Below are positions 1 through 8,570 of a DNA stretch of 64,000 nucleotides, one piece after another. Under the pieces are notes generated by a model, which worked only from the letters and a program-made list of their open reading frames with translations, was not told where the DNA came from and ran no database searches. Position 1 is the first letter of the stretch. The number at the start of each line of letters is the position of its first letter. The stretch comes from DASQPA01 sp963756455 (GTDB lineage Bacteria; Acidobacteriota; Thermoanaerobaculia; Multivoradales; UBA5704). The stretch covers positions 1,178,001-1,242,000 of the forward strand of contig CAVWNC010000004.1 in the NCBI GenBank assembly GCA_963756455.1. Reading direction: 5' to 3'. The position numbers and the translations under genes are program-made.

Positions 1-3000
1 GCCCGTCGAGAGGTCCCCGGAGGCGGAGGGCGAGAGCCATGTGGTAGGCGCCGCTGCCGGGCTGGAGCCGCTCGACGAACCAGAGCCGCTGCTGGGCGAA
101 AGAGAGCGGCGTTGATGGCGCGGGCGGAAGCCGGTGGAGCGGCGGACGCGCGCCGCCCGCCGCCCGCTCGACGGCGGCGGCGAATTCGGCGAGGTCGAGC
201 GCCTCGAAAAGCGCCCGCAGCTCGATCGCCGCCGCCAACCGGCCGCGCAGGCGGGAGATCACCTGTGTGGCGGAGAGCGAGTCGCCGCCGAGAACGAAGA
301 AGTTGTCCTCGATCCCCACCGGGCCGCACCCCAGCACCTCCTCCCAGACCGCGGCGACCCGCCGCTCGATCGCGGTCCGCGGCGGTCCTCCGGATTCTGA
401 GGTGCCGGAGGAGCGGGGGCCGGTGGGCGCCGGAAGGGCCTGGCGATCGATCTTGCCGTGGGCGTTCCGCGGCAGCGCGTCCATCGCCACCCAGGCCGCC
501 GGCACCATGGGCTCGGGGAGCCTCTCCCGCAGGTGGCGCCGGAGCGCCTCGATCTCGACCTCGCCGCCGCCGTGGCCCACCACGTAGGCGACCAGGAGGC
601 GCTGGCCCGGGCGGTCCTCCCGCGCTACGATCGCCGCCTCGGTGACCGCGGGGTGGCTTTCGAGCACGGCCCGCACCTCGCCCGGTTCGATCCGGTAGCC
701 GCGGATCTTCACCTGCTCGTCGAGCCTTCCCAGCAGGTCGAACCCGCCGTCGGCGCGCCGACGAGCGCGGTCGCCGGTGCGGTAGAGCCGCGCCCCAGCT
801 CGCCCCGCGGCGGCCAGGGGATCGGGCACGAACCGTTCGGCGGTCCGGTCCGGACGGCCGAGGTAGCCCCGCGCGACGCCGGCGCCGCCGACCCACAGCT
901 CCCCCGGCACGCCGGCCGGCAGGAGCTCCATCTCGGCGTCCAGGACGTAGGCCTCGACATTGGCGATCGGCCGGCCGATCGAGGCTCCGTCCCTCTCCAC
1001 CTCCTCCACCTCGCCGACGCTCACCGTGATCGTCGCCTCGGTGGGACCGTAGGCGTTGAGCAGCCGGCGACCGTCGCCCCAGCGCTCGGCGAGCCCCGCC
1101 GGCGCCGGCTCGCCGCCGACGATGGCGATTTCGAGCTGCGGGAAACGCTCGGCAGGCAGGCGCGCGAGAACCCCCGGCGGCATGGCGACCGAGTGGATGT
1201 GGTGCCGTTCGAGCAGCTCGCCGATCGTCTCCAACGACTGGAACGCGCGGTGCGGCGCGAGGACCAGGGTGGCACCCGAGGCGAAGACCGTCGCCCAGTC
1301 CGAAACGGCGGCGTCGAACGCCACCGAGACCAGTTGCAGGACTCGGATGCCGGCGCCGAACCCGAACAGCTCGGCCTGAGCCAGGGCGACGTTTCGGAGG
1401 CCGGCGTGGGTGACGACGACGCCCTTCGGTGCGCCGGTCGATCCCGAGGTATAGATGACATAGGCCGCCTGCTCGGGGGTGACCAGGGTCGGCAGGGCCG
1501 GCAGGACTGGCTCGCCGACGGCATCCTCCTGGGCGCGGACCGAGAGGAGCGCGGCGCCGCGTCCCTCCCACCGCTCGCGATCCTCGGTCACGATGACGGC
1601 GGGCAGGCAGTCGGCGAGCATGAGGTCGGTCCGCTCGGCCACCGCGTCGGGGTCGAGAGGGACGTAGACACCGCCCGCCAGGAGGACGGCGAGGGTCGCG
1701 ATCACCTGCTCCCCACTGCGTTCGAGGCCGACCGCGACCCGCTTCTCCGGCCCCACGCCGAGACGGCGGAGGTCCCCTGCGAGCCGTAGGACGCGGAGGG
1801 CGAGGTCGCCGTAGCTCCACTGCCGGTCACCGTCGACGAGGGCCGTACGCGCCGGCGCGCGGCGCGCCCACTCGGCGAAGATCTCGTGCAGGGCGGACGC
1901 CGCCCGCCAGGGTCGAGCGGCGGCGCCCGCGACGAGCGCCGCCTTCTGTTCCGGGGTCCAGGCGTCGTCCGCGCGGACCGGAGCATCCGGTCGCTCGGCG
2001 AGCGCGGCCAGGAAACAACCGTAGGTATCGGCCAGGGCCCGAGCCTCCGGCCGCCCGAGCACGCCCGGATCGTGCTGCAAATGGAGCCGCAGGTCGCCGG
2101 AGAACGGATCGAGCGCGAAGACCGCCGCGAACGCGGTGTCGGCCTGCTCGAAGCTCTCCGCCGCCAACACCTCCAGGGTGTCGAGGCCGGCGAGCTCGAG
2201 GAAGACGCGGAAGTGGACGAAGTTGAACCCGGTCGCAAAGAGCCGGGCGCGCCGCGTCAGCTTCTGCATGGCGGCGATCGGATAGGCGCGGTAGGGCACC
2301 AGCTCACGCTCGGCGGCGAAAGCCTCGCGGACCGCCTCCCGCCAGGTCCCGCGGGCGAGCCGGAAGCGCAGGGGGACGGCGTTCAGGAAGAGGCCGAGGA
2401 CAGCGTCGCCGCCCGCCTCCTCCGGCCGCCCGTTGACGACGAGACCGGTGACCCCGTCGCTGCCGCCGGCGAGCCGCTGGACGACCTGCAGGTGGGCGGC
2501 CAGGAGGACACTCTTGAGCGGCACGCCGAGCTCGCGGGCGAGGGCCGCGAGCCGCGCGGTCGTCTCTCGGGGCACCGCGTGATCGGCCACCGCGATCTCC
2601 CGCTGGTCGGAGCCGCGCGGAGTGAGCCAGGCCGGATGCTCCGGCGCCCCGGCGAGCGTCTCTTCCCAGAAGCGTGCCGCCGCGGGCGAGCGCAGAAGCT
2701 CGCGCTCGACGGCGACGAAGTCGCGGAAGGCGAGCGGAGCCGGCCGCGTTTCTCCTCGCCGGCCCTGCTGCCAGTCCTGCACCAGCTCGGTCAGCAGGGT
2801 GGCGACGCTCCAGCCGTCCAGGATGGCGTGGTGATGGGTGAAGGTCAGCTGGAGGCTGTCAGGCCCGCGCCGCGCCAGGTGAAAGCGGCAGAGCGGCGCG
2901 CGGCGCCAGTCGAAGCGGTGGGCCTTCTCGGCCCGGAAGAGCGCGGCGACCTCCCGCTCCTGCTCCGCCGCGCCCAATCCCCGCAGATCGGCCAGCGCGA

Positions 3001-6000
3001 ACGGCGTCTCGACCCGGACATGCACGAGCTGGAGCGGCTCGGAATACGACGTGAGGTCGAACGCGGTGCGGAGGACGGCGTGACGTGCGACGGCACGCGC
3101 GATCGCCGCGCGGAGGCCGGCGACGGAGTGGGACGTCCGCAGATGATAGCTGTGGACGTCATGGTAGAGGGGCGCCTCCGGGGCGTACTCGCCATGGAAG
3201 AGCATGCCGAGCTGGAGGTGCGACAGCGGATAGGCGTCCTCGATGTCCGCCGGGAGACGGCGGAAGTCCTCCGCGCTCACCAGGGATGCCGTCTTCGGCC
3301 CTACCTCAGGCGTGTCCCGCGGTTCCCGGTCGTCCAGTGAGAGGGCGAGATCGGCGAGGGTGGGGTGCTGGAAGATCGCCTCGACCCCCAGCGCGAGCCC
3401 CTCCCTCCTCGCCCGCGCGCAGACCTGCACGGCGAGCATCGAGTCGCCGCCCAGGGCGAAGAAGTTGTCGTCGAGCCCGGGTGGCCGGCAGCCCAGTACG
3501 TCGGCCCAGATCGCCGCCAGCCGCTCCTCGGTCGCCGTCTGCGGCAGTCGCGGCGTCCGCGACGCCCACCGCGCGTCGTCCTCCCCCGGCGCCGGCAGGG
3601 CCTTACGATCGAGCTTGCCGTTGGCGGTGAGCGGCAGGGCGTTGAGGACGACGAAAGCCGCGGGGATCATGGGCTCCGGGAGCGTCCGCCGGAGGTGGCG
3701 GCGGAGCTCCTCGGCGCCGATCGCCGCTTCGATCCCGGCCCGTTCGCCACGCCCGACGACGTAGGCGACGAGCCGCTTCTGGCCGGGCCGGTCCTCCCGC
3801 GCCACCACCGCCGCCTGCGCCACCGCCGGATGCGCCGCGAGCGCCGAGCACACCTCCCCCGGCTCGATGCGGTGGCCGCGGATCTTCACCTGCTCGTCGG
3901 TCCGACCACGGAAGTCGAGGCTGCCGTCGTCGCGCCAGCGGACGAGGTCCCCCGTCCGGTAGAGCCGCGCGCCGGCCGGCCCGAAGGGATGGGGGCCGAA
4001 GCGCTCGGCGGTCAGCTCCGGGCGGCCGACGTAACCGCGCGCGAGGCCCGGCCCGCCGATCCACAGCTCGCCGTCGACCCCCACCGCCACCGGCCGCCGT
4101 CGCGGATCGAGAACGAACGTCTGGAGATCGCCGAGCCGCTCGCCGATCGGCGACGCCCCGCCCGCCTCCACCAGATCGTCCAGGTCATCGCGGCCGAGCG
4201 TGCGGAGCGTCACGTGCACGGTCCCCTCGGTGATGCCGTACATGTTGACCAGGCGCGTTTGGGGGTGGCCCGCCGCCCAGGCCGAGAGCGTCGCCGGCGC
4301 GAGCGCCTCGCCGCCGAAGACCACCAGGCGCAGGGACGGGAGGTCGTTCTCCCCCACCTCCACGGCCATCAGCTGCCGGAAGGCCGAGGGGGTCTGGTTG
4401 AGAACCGTCACCCCCTCGCGGGCGAGGAGGCCGGCGACGGCCTCGGGCGAACGGCTCTCCCAGTAGGGCACGACGACCAGCCGGCCGCCCTCAAGGAGCG
4501 CGCCCCACAGCTCCCACACCGAGAAGTCGAAGGCATAGCTGTGGAAGAGGGTCCACACGTCCGCGGCGCCGAGCCCCAGCGCGCGCTCGGTGGCGTGGAA
4601 GAGCCGCACGACGTTGCCGTGCGGGATCGCCACCCCTTTCGGCCGGCCCGTCGAGCCCGAGGTGTAGATCACGTAGGCGGCGCTCTCCGGCAGCCGCTCC
4701 CGCGGCACGACATGGTCGGAGAGCCGCGCGAGCTCGCCTGCGTCGCCGTCTAGAGAGACCCGCGGTCCCCGCCAGCCAGCAAAGCGCGCGCGGAGCGCCT
4801 CCTCGGTCACCACGACCGCCACCCGCGCGTCGGCGAGCTGGAAGGCCGTCCGCTCCGGCGGGGCGTCCGGTTCGAGCGGCACGTAGGCCCCGCCGGCCTT
4901 GAGCACCGCGAGGACGGCGACGACCATCCCGAGGCCCCGCTCCAGGCAGAGCGCCACCGGCACCTCGGGTCCCACCCCCAGCCGCACGAGGTGCCTCGCC
5001 AGCCGGTTGCCGCACCGTTCGAGCTCCCCGTAGGTCAGCCGCGCGTCGCCCATCCCCACCGCCACGGCGTCGGGCCGCTCCGCCGCCCGGGCCGCGAAGA
5101 GCTCGTCCAGGCAGGCGTCCGCCGCCCACCGCGCGGGCCGGTTCCACTCGACCAGCACGCGGCGCCGCTCCGCCTCCCCGAGCAGGTCGAGCTCATCCAC
5201 GCGGTGCTCCGGGTGCGCCATCATCTGCTCCAGGACCCGAACCAGCTCCGCCGTGAACCGGCGCACCTCCCCCGGCGCCAGGCGCGCCGGGTCGAAGAGC
5301 GCGCGCACGTGGAGCGCCTCGTCCAACCAGACGTTCCAGGCCAGCGGATAGCCGGTCCGCTCGGGCGGCGAGGTATCGGCGATCGCGATCCCTCCCTCGC
5401 GCGGCGCGCCGCTCTCCGCCAGGCGCGGATAGCTCTGGAAGGCGAGCAGGGTGTCGAAGAGCGGCTCCCCGGGGGGAAGATCGCTCCAGTGCTGAACGTC
5501 GCCCAGGAAGACCTGGTCGTGCTCCCGCGCCGCCGCCTGCTCGCCCTGGAGCCGCCGCAGGAGCTCGGCGACCGTCTCGCCCGGTCGCAGGCTCACCCGT
5601 GCCGGCAGGACGTTGCTGAAGACGCCGACCGTCTCGGCGGCAGCGGGCAGGGTGGCCGGCCGGCCGGCCACCACCGAGCCGAAGACGAGATCGGCCCGGC
5701 CGCTCCGCGCCGAGAGCACGGCGCTCCACGCCGCCTCGACGAAGGTGCTCGGCGTCACCCGCTCTCCGCGGGCCGCGACCTGGAGCGCCGTGCCCAGGGC
5801 CGGGATCGCGACCGTCTCCTCGGCGAACGCCGGGCCCCGGCGAGGCGCCGCGAGGAGCGTGGGCGCTTCGAGCCCGCGCAGCCGCTGGCGCCAGAACGCC
5901 TCGGCCGCCGCGGCGTCGCGGTGGGCCAGCCAGAGGAGATAGTCGCGGAAGGAGCCGGGCGGCGGCAGGGCGGCCGGGAGGCCGCGGCGGGCGGCCTCAT

Positions 6001-6481
6001 AGAGCGCGAGGAGGTCGCGCAGGACGAGCTGCATCGACCAGCCGTCGAGCACCGCGTGGTGGTAGGTCCAGAGCAGCCGCCAGGTGCGCTCTCCGGTCCG
6101 CGCGAGGAGGAGACGGACGAGCGGCGCCGTGTCGAAGGCGAGTGGGCGGCCACGATCGTCCTCCACCGCGTGGGCCCAGCGCTCCTCCAACTCGGCCGCG
6201 GCGAGGCCGCGCCAGTCTTCCTCGCTCCACGGCAGGACGACGCGCCGGTGGACCACCTGCACCGGCTGCTTCAGCCCCTCCCAGACGAAATGGGTGCGGA
6301 GTGCCGCATGGCGCTCCAGCACCTGCTCCCAGGCGACGCGGAAGGTCGCCGGAGCGAGGTCTCCCGCGATCTCGTAGGTGCGCTGGTTCCGATACGGGTC
6401 GGGACCCGCGGCGTAGAGGCTCTCGGTCAGGAGGCCGCGCTGCATCGGCGAGGTGGGGTAGACGCTCTCGACGTTGTCCAT
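1..6481 (-). CDS. NRPS, C-A-PCP-C-A-PCP-C..., 3' end outside window
   Basis: This cytoplasmic NRPS continues the assembly line of the giant gene upstream. Reading down from ATG at 6481 the frame stays open to the edge. The order is C (HHAVLDGWS near 6045), A (5110-3600), PCP (GGDS near 3440), C (HHHAILDGWS near 2830), A (1890-400), PCP (GGDS near 275), then the first ~35 residues of a third C. The first C opens with a YPTSPMQRG motif of the D-accepting (DCL) type, which fits the epimerization domain ending the previous gene. The stop of that gene is at 6496, only 14 bp upstream, with GGAG and GGAAG just before the ATG, so the two genes are surely one operon. A codes: first DFWNVGMVH (Thr-like), second DASAIGAIT (not recognised). 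No TE is seen; the C-terminus is missing. Confidence 0.95.
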   Translation of the reverse strand, partial: MDNVESVYPTSPMQRGLLTESLYAAGPDPYRNQRTYEIAGDLAPATFRVAWEQVLERHAALRTHFVWEGLKQPVQVVHRRVVLPWSEEDWRGLAAAELEERWAHAVEDDRGRPLAFDTAPLVRLLLARTGERTWRLLWTYHHAVLDGWSMQLVLRDLLALYEAARRGLPAALPPPGSFRDYLLWLAHRDAAAAEAFWRQRLRGLEAPTLLAAPRRGPAFAEETVAIPALGTALQVAARGERVTPSTFVEAAWSAVLSARSGRADLVFGSVVAGRPATLPAAAETVGVFSNVLPARVSLRPGETVAELLRRLQGEQAAAREHDQVFLGDVQHWSDLPPGEPLFDTLLAFQSYPRLAESGAPREGGIAIADTSPPERTGYPLAWNVWLDEALHVRALFDPARLAPGEVRRFTAELVRVLEQMMAHPEHRVDELDLLGEAERRRVLVEWNRPARWAADACLDELFAARAAERPDAVAVGMGDARLTYGELERCGNRLARHLVRLGVGPEVPVALCLERGLGMVVAVLAVLKAGGAYVPLEPDAPPERTAFQLADARVAVVVTEEALRARFAGWRGPRVSLDGDAGELARLSDHVVPRERLPESAAYVIYTSGSTGRPKGVAIPHGNVVRLFHATERALGLGAADVWTLFHSYAFDFSVWELWGALLEGGRLVVVPYWESRSPEAVAGLLAREGVTVLNQTPSAFRQLMAVEVGENDLPSLRLVVFGGEALAPATLSAWAAGHPQTRLVNMYGITEGTVHVTLRTLGRDDLDDLVEAGGASPIGERLGDLQTFVLDPRRRPVAVGVDGELWIGGPGLARGYVGRPELTAERFGPHPFGPAGARLYRTGDLVRWRDDGSLDFRGRTDEQVKIRGHRIEPGEVCSALAAHPAVAQAAVVAREDRPGQKRLVAYVVGRGERAGIEAAIGAEELRRHLRRTLPEPMIPAAFVVLNALPLTANGKLDRKALPAPGEDDARWASRTPRLPQTATEERLAAIWADVLGCRPPGLDDNFFALGGDSMLAVQVCARARREGLALGVEAIFQHPTLADLALSLDDREPRDTPEVGPKTASLVSAEDFRRLPADIEDAYPLSHLQLGMLFHGEYAPEAPLYHDVHSYHLRTSHSVAGLRAAIARAVARHAVLRTAFDLTSYSEPLQLVHVRVETPFALADLRGLGAAEQEREVAALFRAEKAHRFDWRRAPLCRFHLARRGPDSLQLTFTHHHAILDGWSVATLLTELVQDWQQGRRGETRPAPLAFRDFVAVERELLRSPAAARFWEETLAGAPEHPAWLTPRGSDQREIAVADHAVPRETTARLAALARELGVPLKSVLLAAHLQVVQRLAGGSDGVTGLVVNGRPEEAGGDAVLGLFLNAVPLRFRLARGTWREAVREAFAAERELVPYRAYPIAAMQKLTRRARLFATGFNFVHFRVFLELAGLDTLEVLAAESFEQADTAFAAVFALDPFSGDLRLHLQHDPGVLGRPEARALADTYGCFLAALAERPDAPVRADDAWTPEQKAALVAGAAARPWRAASALHEIFAEWARRAPARTALVDGDRQWSYGDLALRVLRLAGDLRRLGVGPEKRVAVGLERSGEQVIATLAVLLAGGVYVPLDPDAVAERTDLMLADCLPAVIVTEDRERWEGRGAALLSVRAQEDAVGEPVLPALPTLVTPEQAAYVIYTSGSTGAPKGVVVTHAGLRNVALAQAELFGFGAGIRVLQLVSVAFDAAVSDWATVFASGATLVLAPHRAFQSLETIGELLERHHIHSVAMPPGVLARLPAERFPQLEIAIVGGEPAPAGLAERWGDGRRLLNAYGPTEATITVSVGEVEEVERDGASIGRPIANVEAYVLDAEMELLPAGVPGELWVGGAGVARGYLGRPDRTAERFVPDPLAAAGRAGARLYRTGDRARRRADGGFDLLGRLDEQVKIRGYRIEPGEVRAVLESHPAVTEAAIVAREDRPGQRLLVAYVVGHGGGEVEIEALRRHLRERLPEPMVPAAWVAMDALPRNAHGKIDRQALPAPTGPRSSGTSESGGPPRTAIERRVAAVWEEVLGCGPVGIEDNFFVLGGDSLSATQVISRLRGRLAAAIELRALFEALDLAEFAAAVERAAGGARPPLHRLPPAPSTPLSFAQQRLWFVERLQPGSGAYHMALALRLRGPLDG
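130..3255 (-). other. NRPS module 12 (DCL-like C, unassigned A, PCP)
   Basis: The C domain starts with AYPLSHLQLGMLFH, the style of D-accepting or dual domains, although module 11 has no E domain. HHHAILDGWS is intact. The A domain motifs are FDAAVSD, SVAMPPGVL, AIVGGEP and NAYGPTEATITV, giving DASAIGAIT, which I cannot assign. The PCP motif is GGDSL. The next C domain, of LCL style (PLSFAQQRLWF), begins near 112 and is cut by the window edge. Confidence 0.75.
3270..6481 (-). other. NRPS module 11 (DCL-type C, Thr-like A, PCP)
   Basis: The C domain accepts the D-aminoacyl peptide made by module 10 (DCL-style N-terminal motif, intact HHxxxDG). The A domain has the motifs FDFSVWE, VLNQTPS, VVFGGEA and NMYGITEGTVHV, giving the code DFWNVGMVH with Lys in the A10 motif. 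The canonical Thr code is DFWNIGMVHK, so Thr is likely. The PCP carries GGDS rather than GGHS. Codes were read by eye without an alignment. Confidence 0.8.
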
Positions 6482-6495
6482 GCTCTTCCTGCTCC

Positions 6496-8570
6496 TCAAC
6501 GCTCCAGGGAGGCCCGCACCGCCCGCGTGATCGCCGCGATCTCGCCGTCCGGCAAAAGAAAGTCGCCGATGCCGGGGATGCCGGAGATTGCTGCCGGCGC
6601 CGAGCGGTGGAGGTGAACGAGGCGCGCCAGGTGCCGCACGAAGGCGTCGGCGAGCGCCCGCGTCTCCCTCCCCTCCTCGGCGCCCGTCCGATAGCTCCAC
6701 TGCGCGACCAGCCGGCCTCCGGCGACGAAGCAGACGACCTCGAAGCGATAGGGGGAGCCGTTCCGCGGGCTCTGCGACGGCCCCGCGGACTCCGCCGCCG
6801 GGGTGAAGAGCGAGGGCTCTGCCCCTGGGCGTCCGAGCACACCGAGGTAGTTGAAAGAAACCGGCGGCGCCGGGACCTTCAGGCGGTCGCCCGTAGCGGT
6901 GAGATAACGGCGCATCCCGTACTCGTGCGCCGCCGCCGCGGCGCGCTGGAGCTGGGCCGTCACCGCGGCGAGACGGGCGCGCTCGGCGTCTTCCGGCAGC
7001 TCCGACAGCTCGGGAAGCTCGGGCAACTCGACATGGAGCGGGAAGACGGCCGTGAACCAGCCTACCGTCCGGCTCACGTCGAGCGCGTCGGCCAGGGCAT
7101 CGCGGCCGTGGGCCTCGACGTCGACCAGGAGCCCGCTCTCTCCCGTCCGTTCCGCGAAAGTCAGGGCGAGCGCCGCGAGCATCGCCGCGTCGAGGCCCGC
7201 GCCGAGCGCCGCGGGAAGCTCACGCAAGAGAAGCTCGGTCTCCTCGGGGCCGAGCTCGGCCGTCACCGGCGCGAGCGGCGCGAGCGGCGCCGCGGGGAGC
7301 GGTGGCCGCGGAAAGTCCGGAGCGGCGGTCGCCGGCGCCAGGAGGTCGTCCCAGGGCCATGGGCCGGAGTCGCCAGAGTCGCCGGAGTCGCCGGACAGGC
7401 CCGCTGCGGCGACCGTCAAAGCCTCCGCCCAGGCCTTGTAGGAGGCCGTCTTGGGATCGAGCGCGGCGGCCTGACCGGCGGCCAGCCGGCGGTAGGCGCC
7501 CTCCAGGTCGGCGAGCAGCACCCGCCAGGAGACGGCGTCGACCGCGAGGTGGTGGATGACGAGCGCCAGCCGGTCGGCACGCCCGGGTTGGCAGCGGAAG
7601 AGGGCCGCGCGCACGATCGGCCCCCGCGCGAGGTCGAGGCTCGCCTGGAGGCGCGCCGCCTGCCGCTCGATCGCCCGCACTTGGTCCGCCTCCGGCAGAG
7701 CGGAGAGGTCGACCTCGGCGAGCACCCGGTCGATCTCTTCGCTCTCGGCGATCCAGGCGTGCCAGGAGTCGCCGCGACGCGCGAAGCGCGAGCGCAGGGC
7801 ATCGTGGTGGCGGAGGAGGAGGTCGAACGCGGCGGCGAGCGGCGGGCGGCGGAGCGGCGCCGCGACGGCGAACAGGAGAGCCTGGTTGTAGTGGTGGGGC
7901 TCGGCGAGGTCGAGGGCGAAGAAGCGCCGCTGGATGGGGGTGAGCGGCAGCGGGCCGGCGATCGTCCCCTGCTCGGCCTCGCGCCGCCGGGCGACGGTCG
8001 CCACGGCGGCCAGCTCGGCGATCGTCTGGCGCTCGAACATCTGGCGCGGCAGGATGCCGATCCCGGCGCGGTGGGCGCGCGCCACCACCTGGAGGCTCAG
8101 GATGGAGTCTCCACCCAGGGCGAAGAAGTTGTCGTCGATGCCGACCCTCTCGCGGCCGAGGATCTCGCCCCAGAGGGCCGCAAGGATCTCCTCGGTCGCC
8201 GTCCGCGGCGATCGGTGCGCCGCGGTCGCTGACGCGTCCAAACCCTCGGGCACGGGCAGCGCCCGGCGGTCGAGCTTGCCGTGCGCCGTAAGCGGCAGCG
8301 ATTCCAGGCGCACGATAAAAGACGGCACCAGCGGCTCCGGCAGGAGCCGCGCGAGCGCCGTCCGCAGCTCCGCCGTCCCCGCCGCCGAGGCCGCCCCCAC
8401 CACGTACCCGACCAACCGCTTCTGGCCCGGACGGTCCTCCCGCACCACCACCGCCGCCCGCTCCACTCCGGGGCACCCCGCGAGCGCCGCCTCCACCTCC
8501 CCCGGCTCGATCCGGTAGCCGCGGATCTTCACCTGCTCGTCGACCCGGCCCAGGTACTGGAGCTCCCCCC
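6496..8570 (-). CDS. Giant NRPS gene, 3' part (end of A10, PCP10, E domain)
   Basis: This is the C-terminal piece of the giant NRPS gene, separated from the middle piece by a one-base frameshift in the G7 run at 8565-8571. It holds the end of A10 from KIRGYRIEPGEVEA, PCP10 (GGDSI near 8120) and an epimerization domain (about 7955-6570). E-domain signatures are HHLAVDAVSW, VEAHGRD for the EGHGRE motif, VGWFTAVFP and FNYLG. A PCP with GGDS instead of GGHS is typical upstream of an E domain. The last residue loaded by this protein should therefore be converted to the D form. The stop TGA is at 6496-6498 and the next NRPS starts at 6481. On its own this piece would have no plausible start; it belongs with the upstream pieces. 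Confidence 0.9.
6570..7955 (-). other. Epimerization (E) domain
   Basis: It starts at PLTPIQRRFF and carries HHLAVDAVSW, VEAHGRD, VGWFTAVFP and FNYLG, the E-domain versions of the condensation fold motifs. It inverts the alpha carbon of the residue on PCP10. The DCL-type C domain that opens the next gene fits this. Confidence 0.88.

Noticed and set aside
6570..7955. An eleventh ordinary condensation domain at the end of the giant NRPS
   Set aside because: HHxxxDAVSW, VEAHGRD and NYLG are epimerization signatures.
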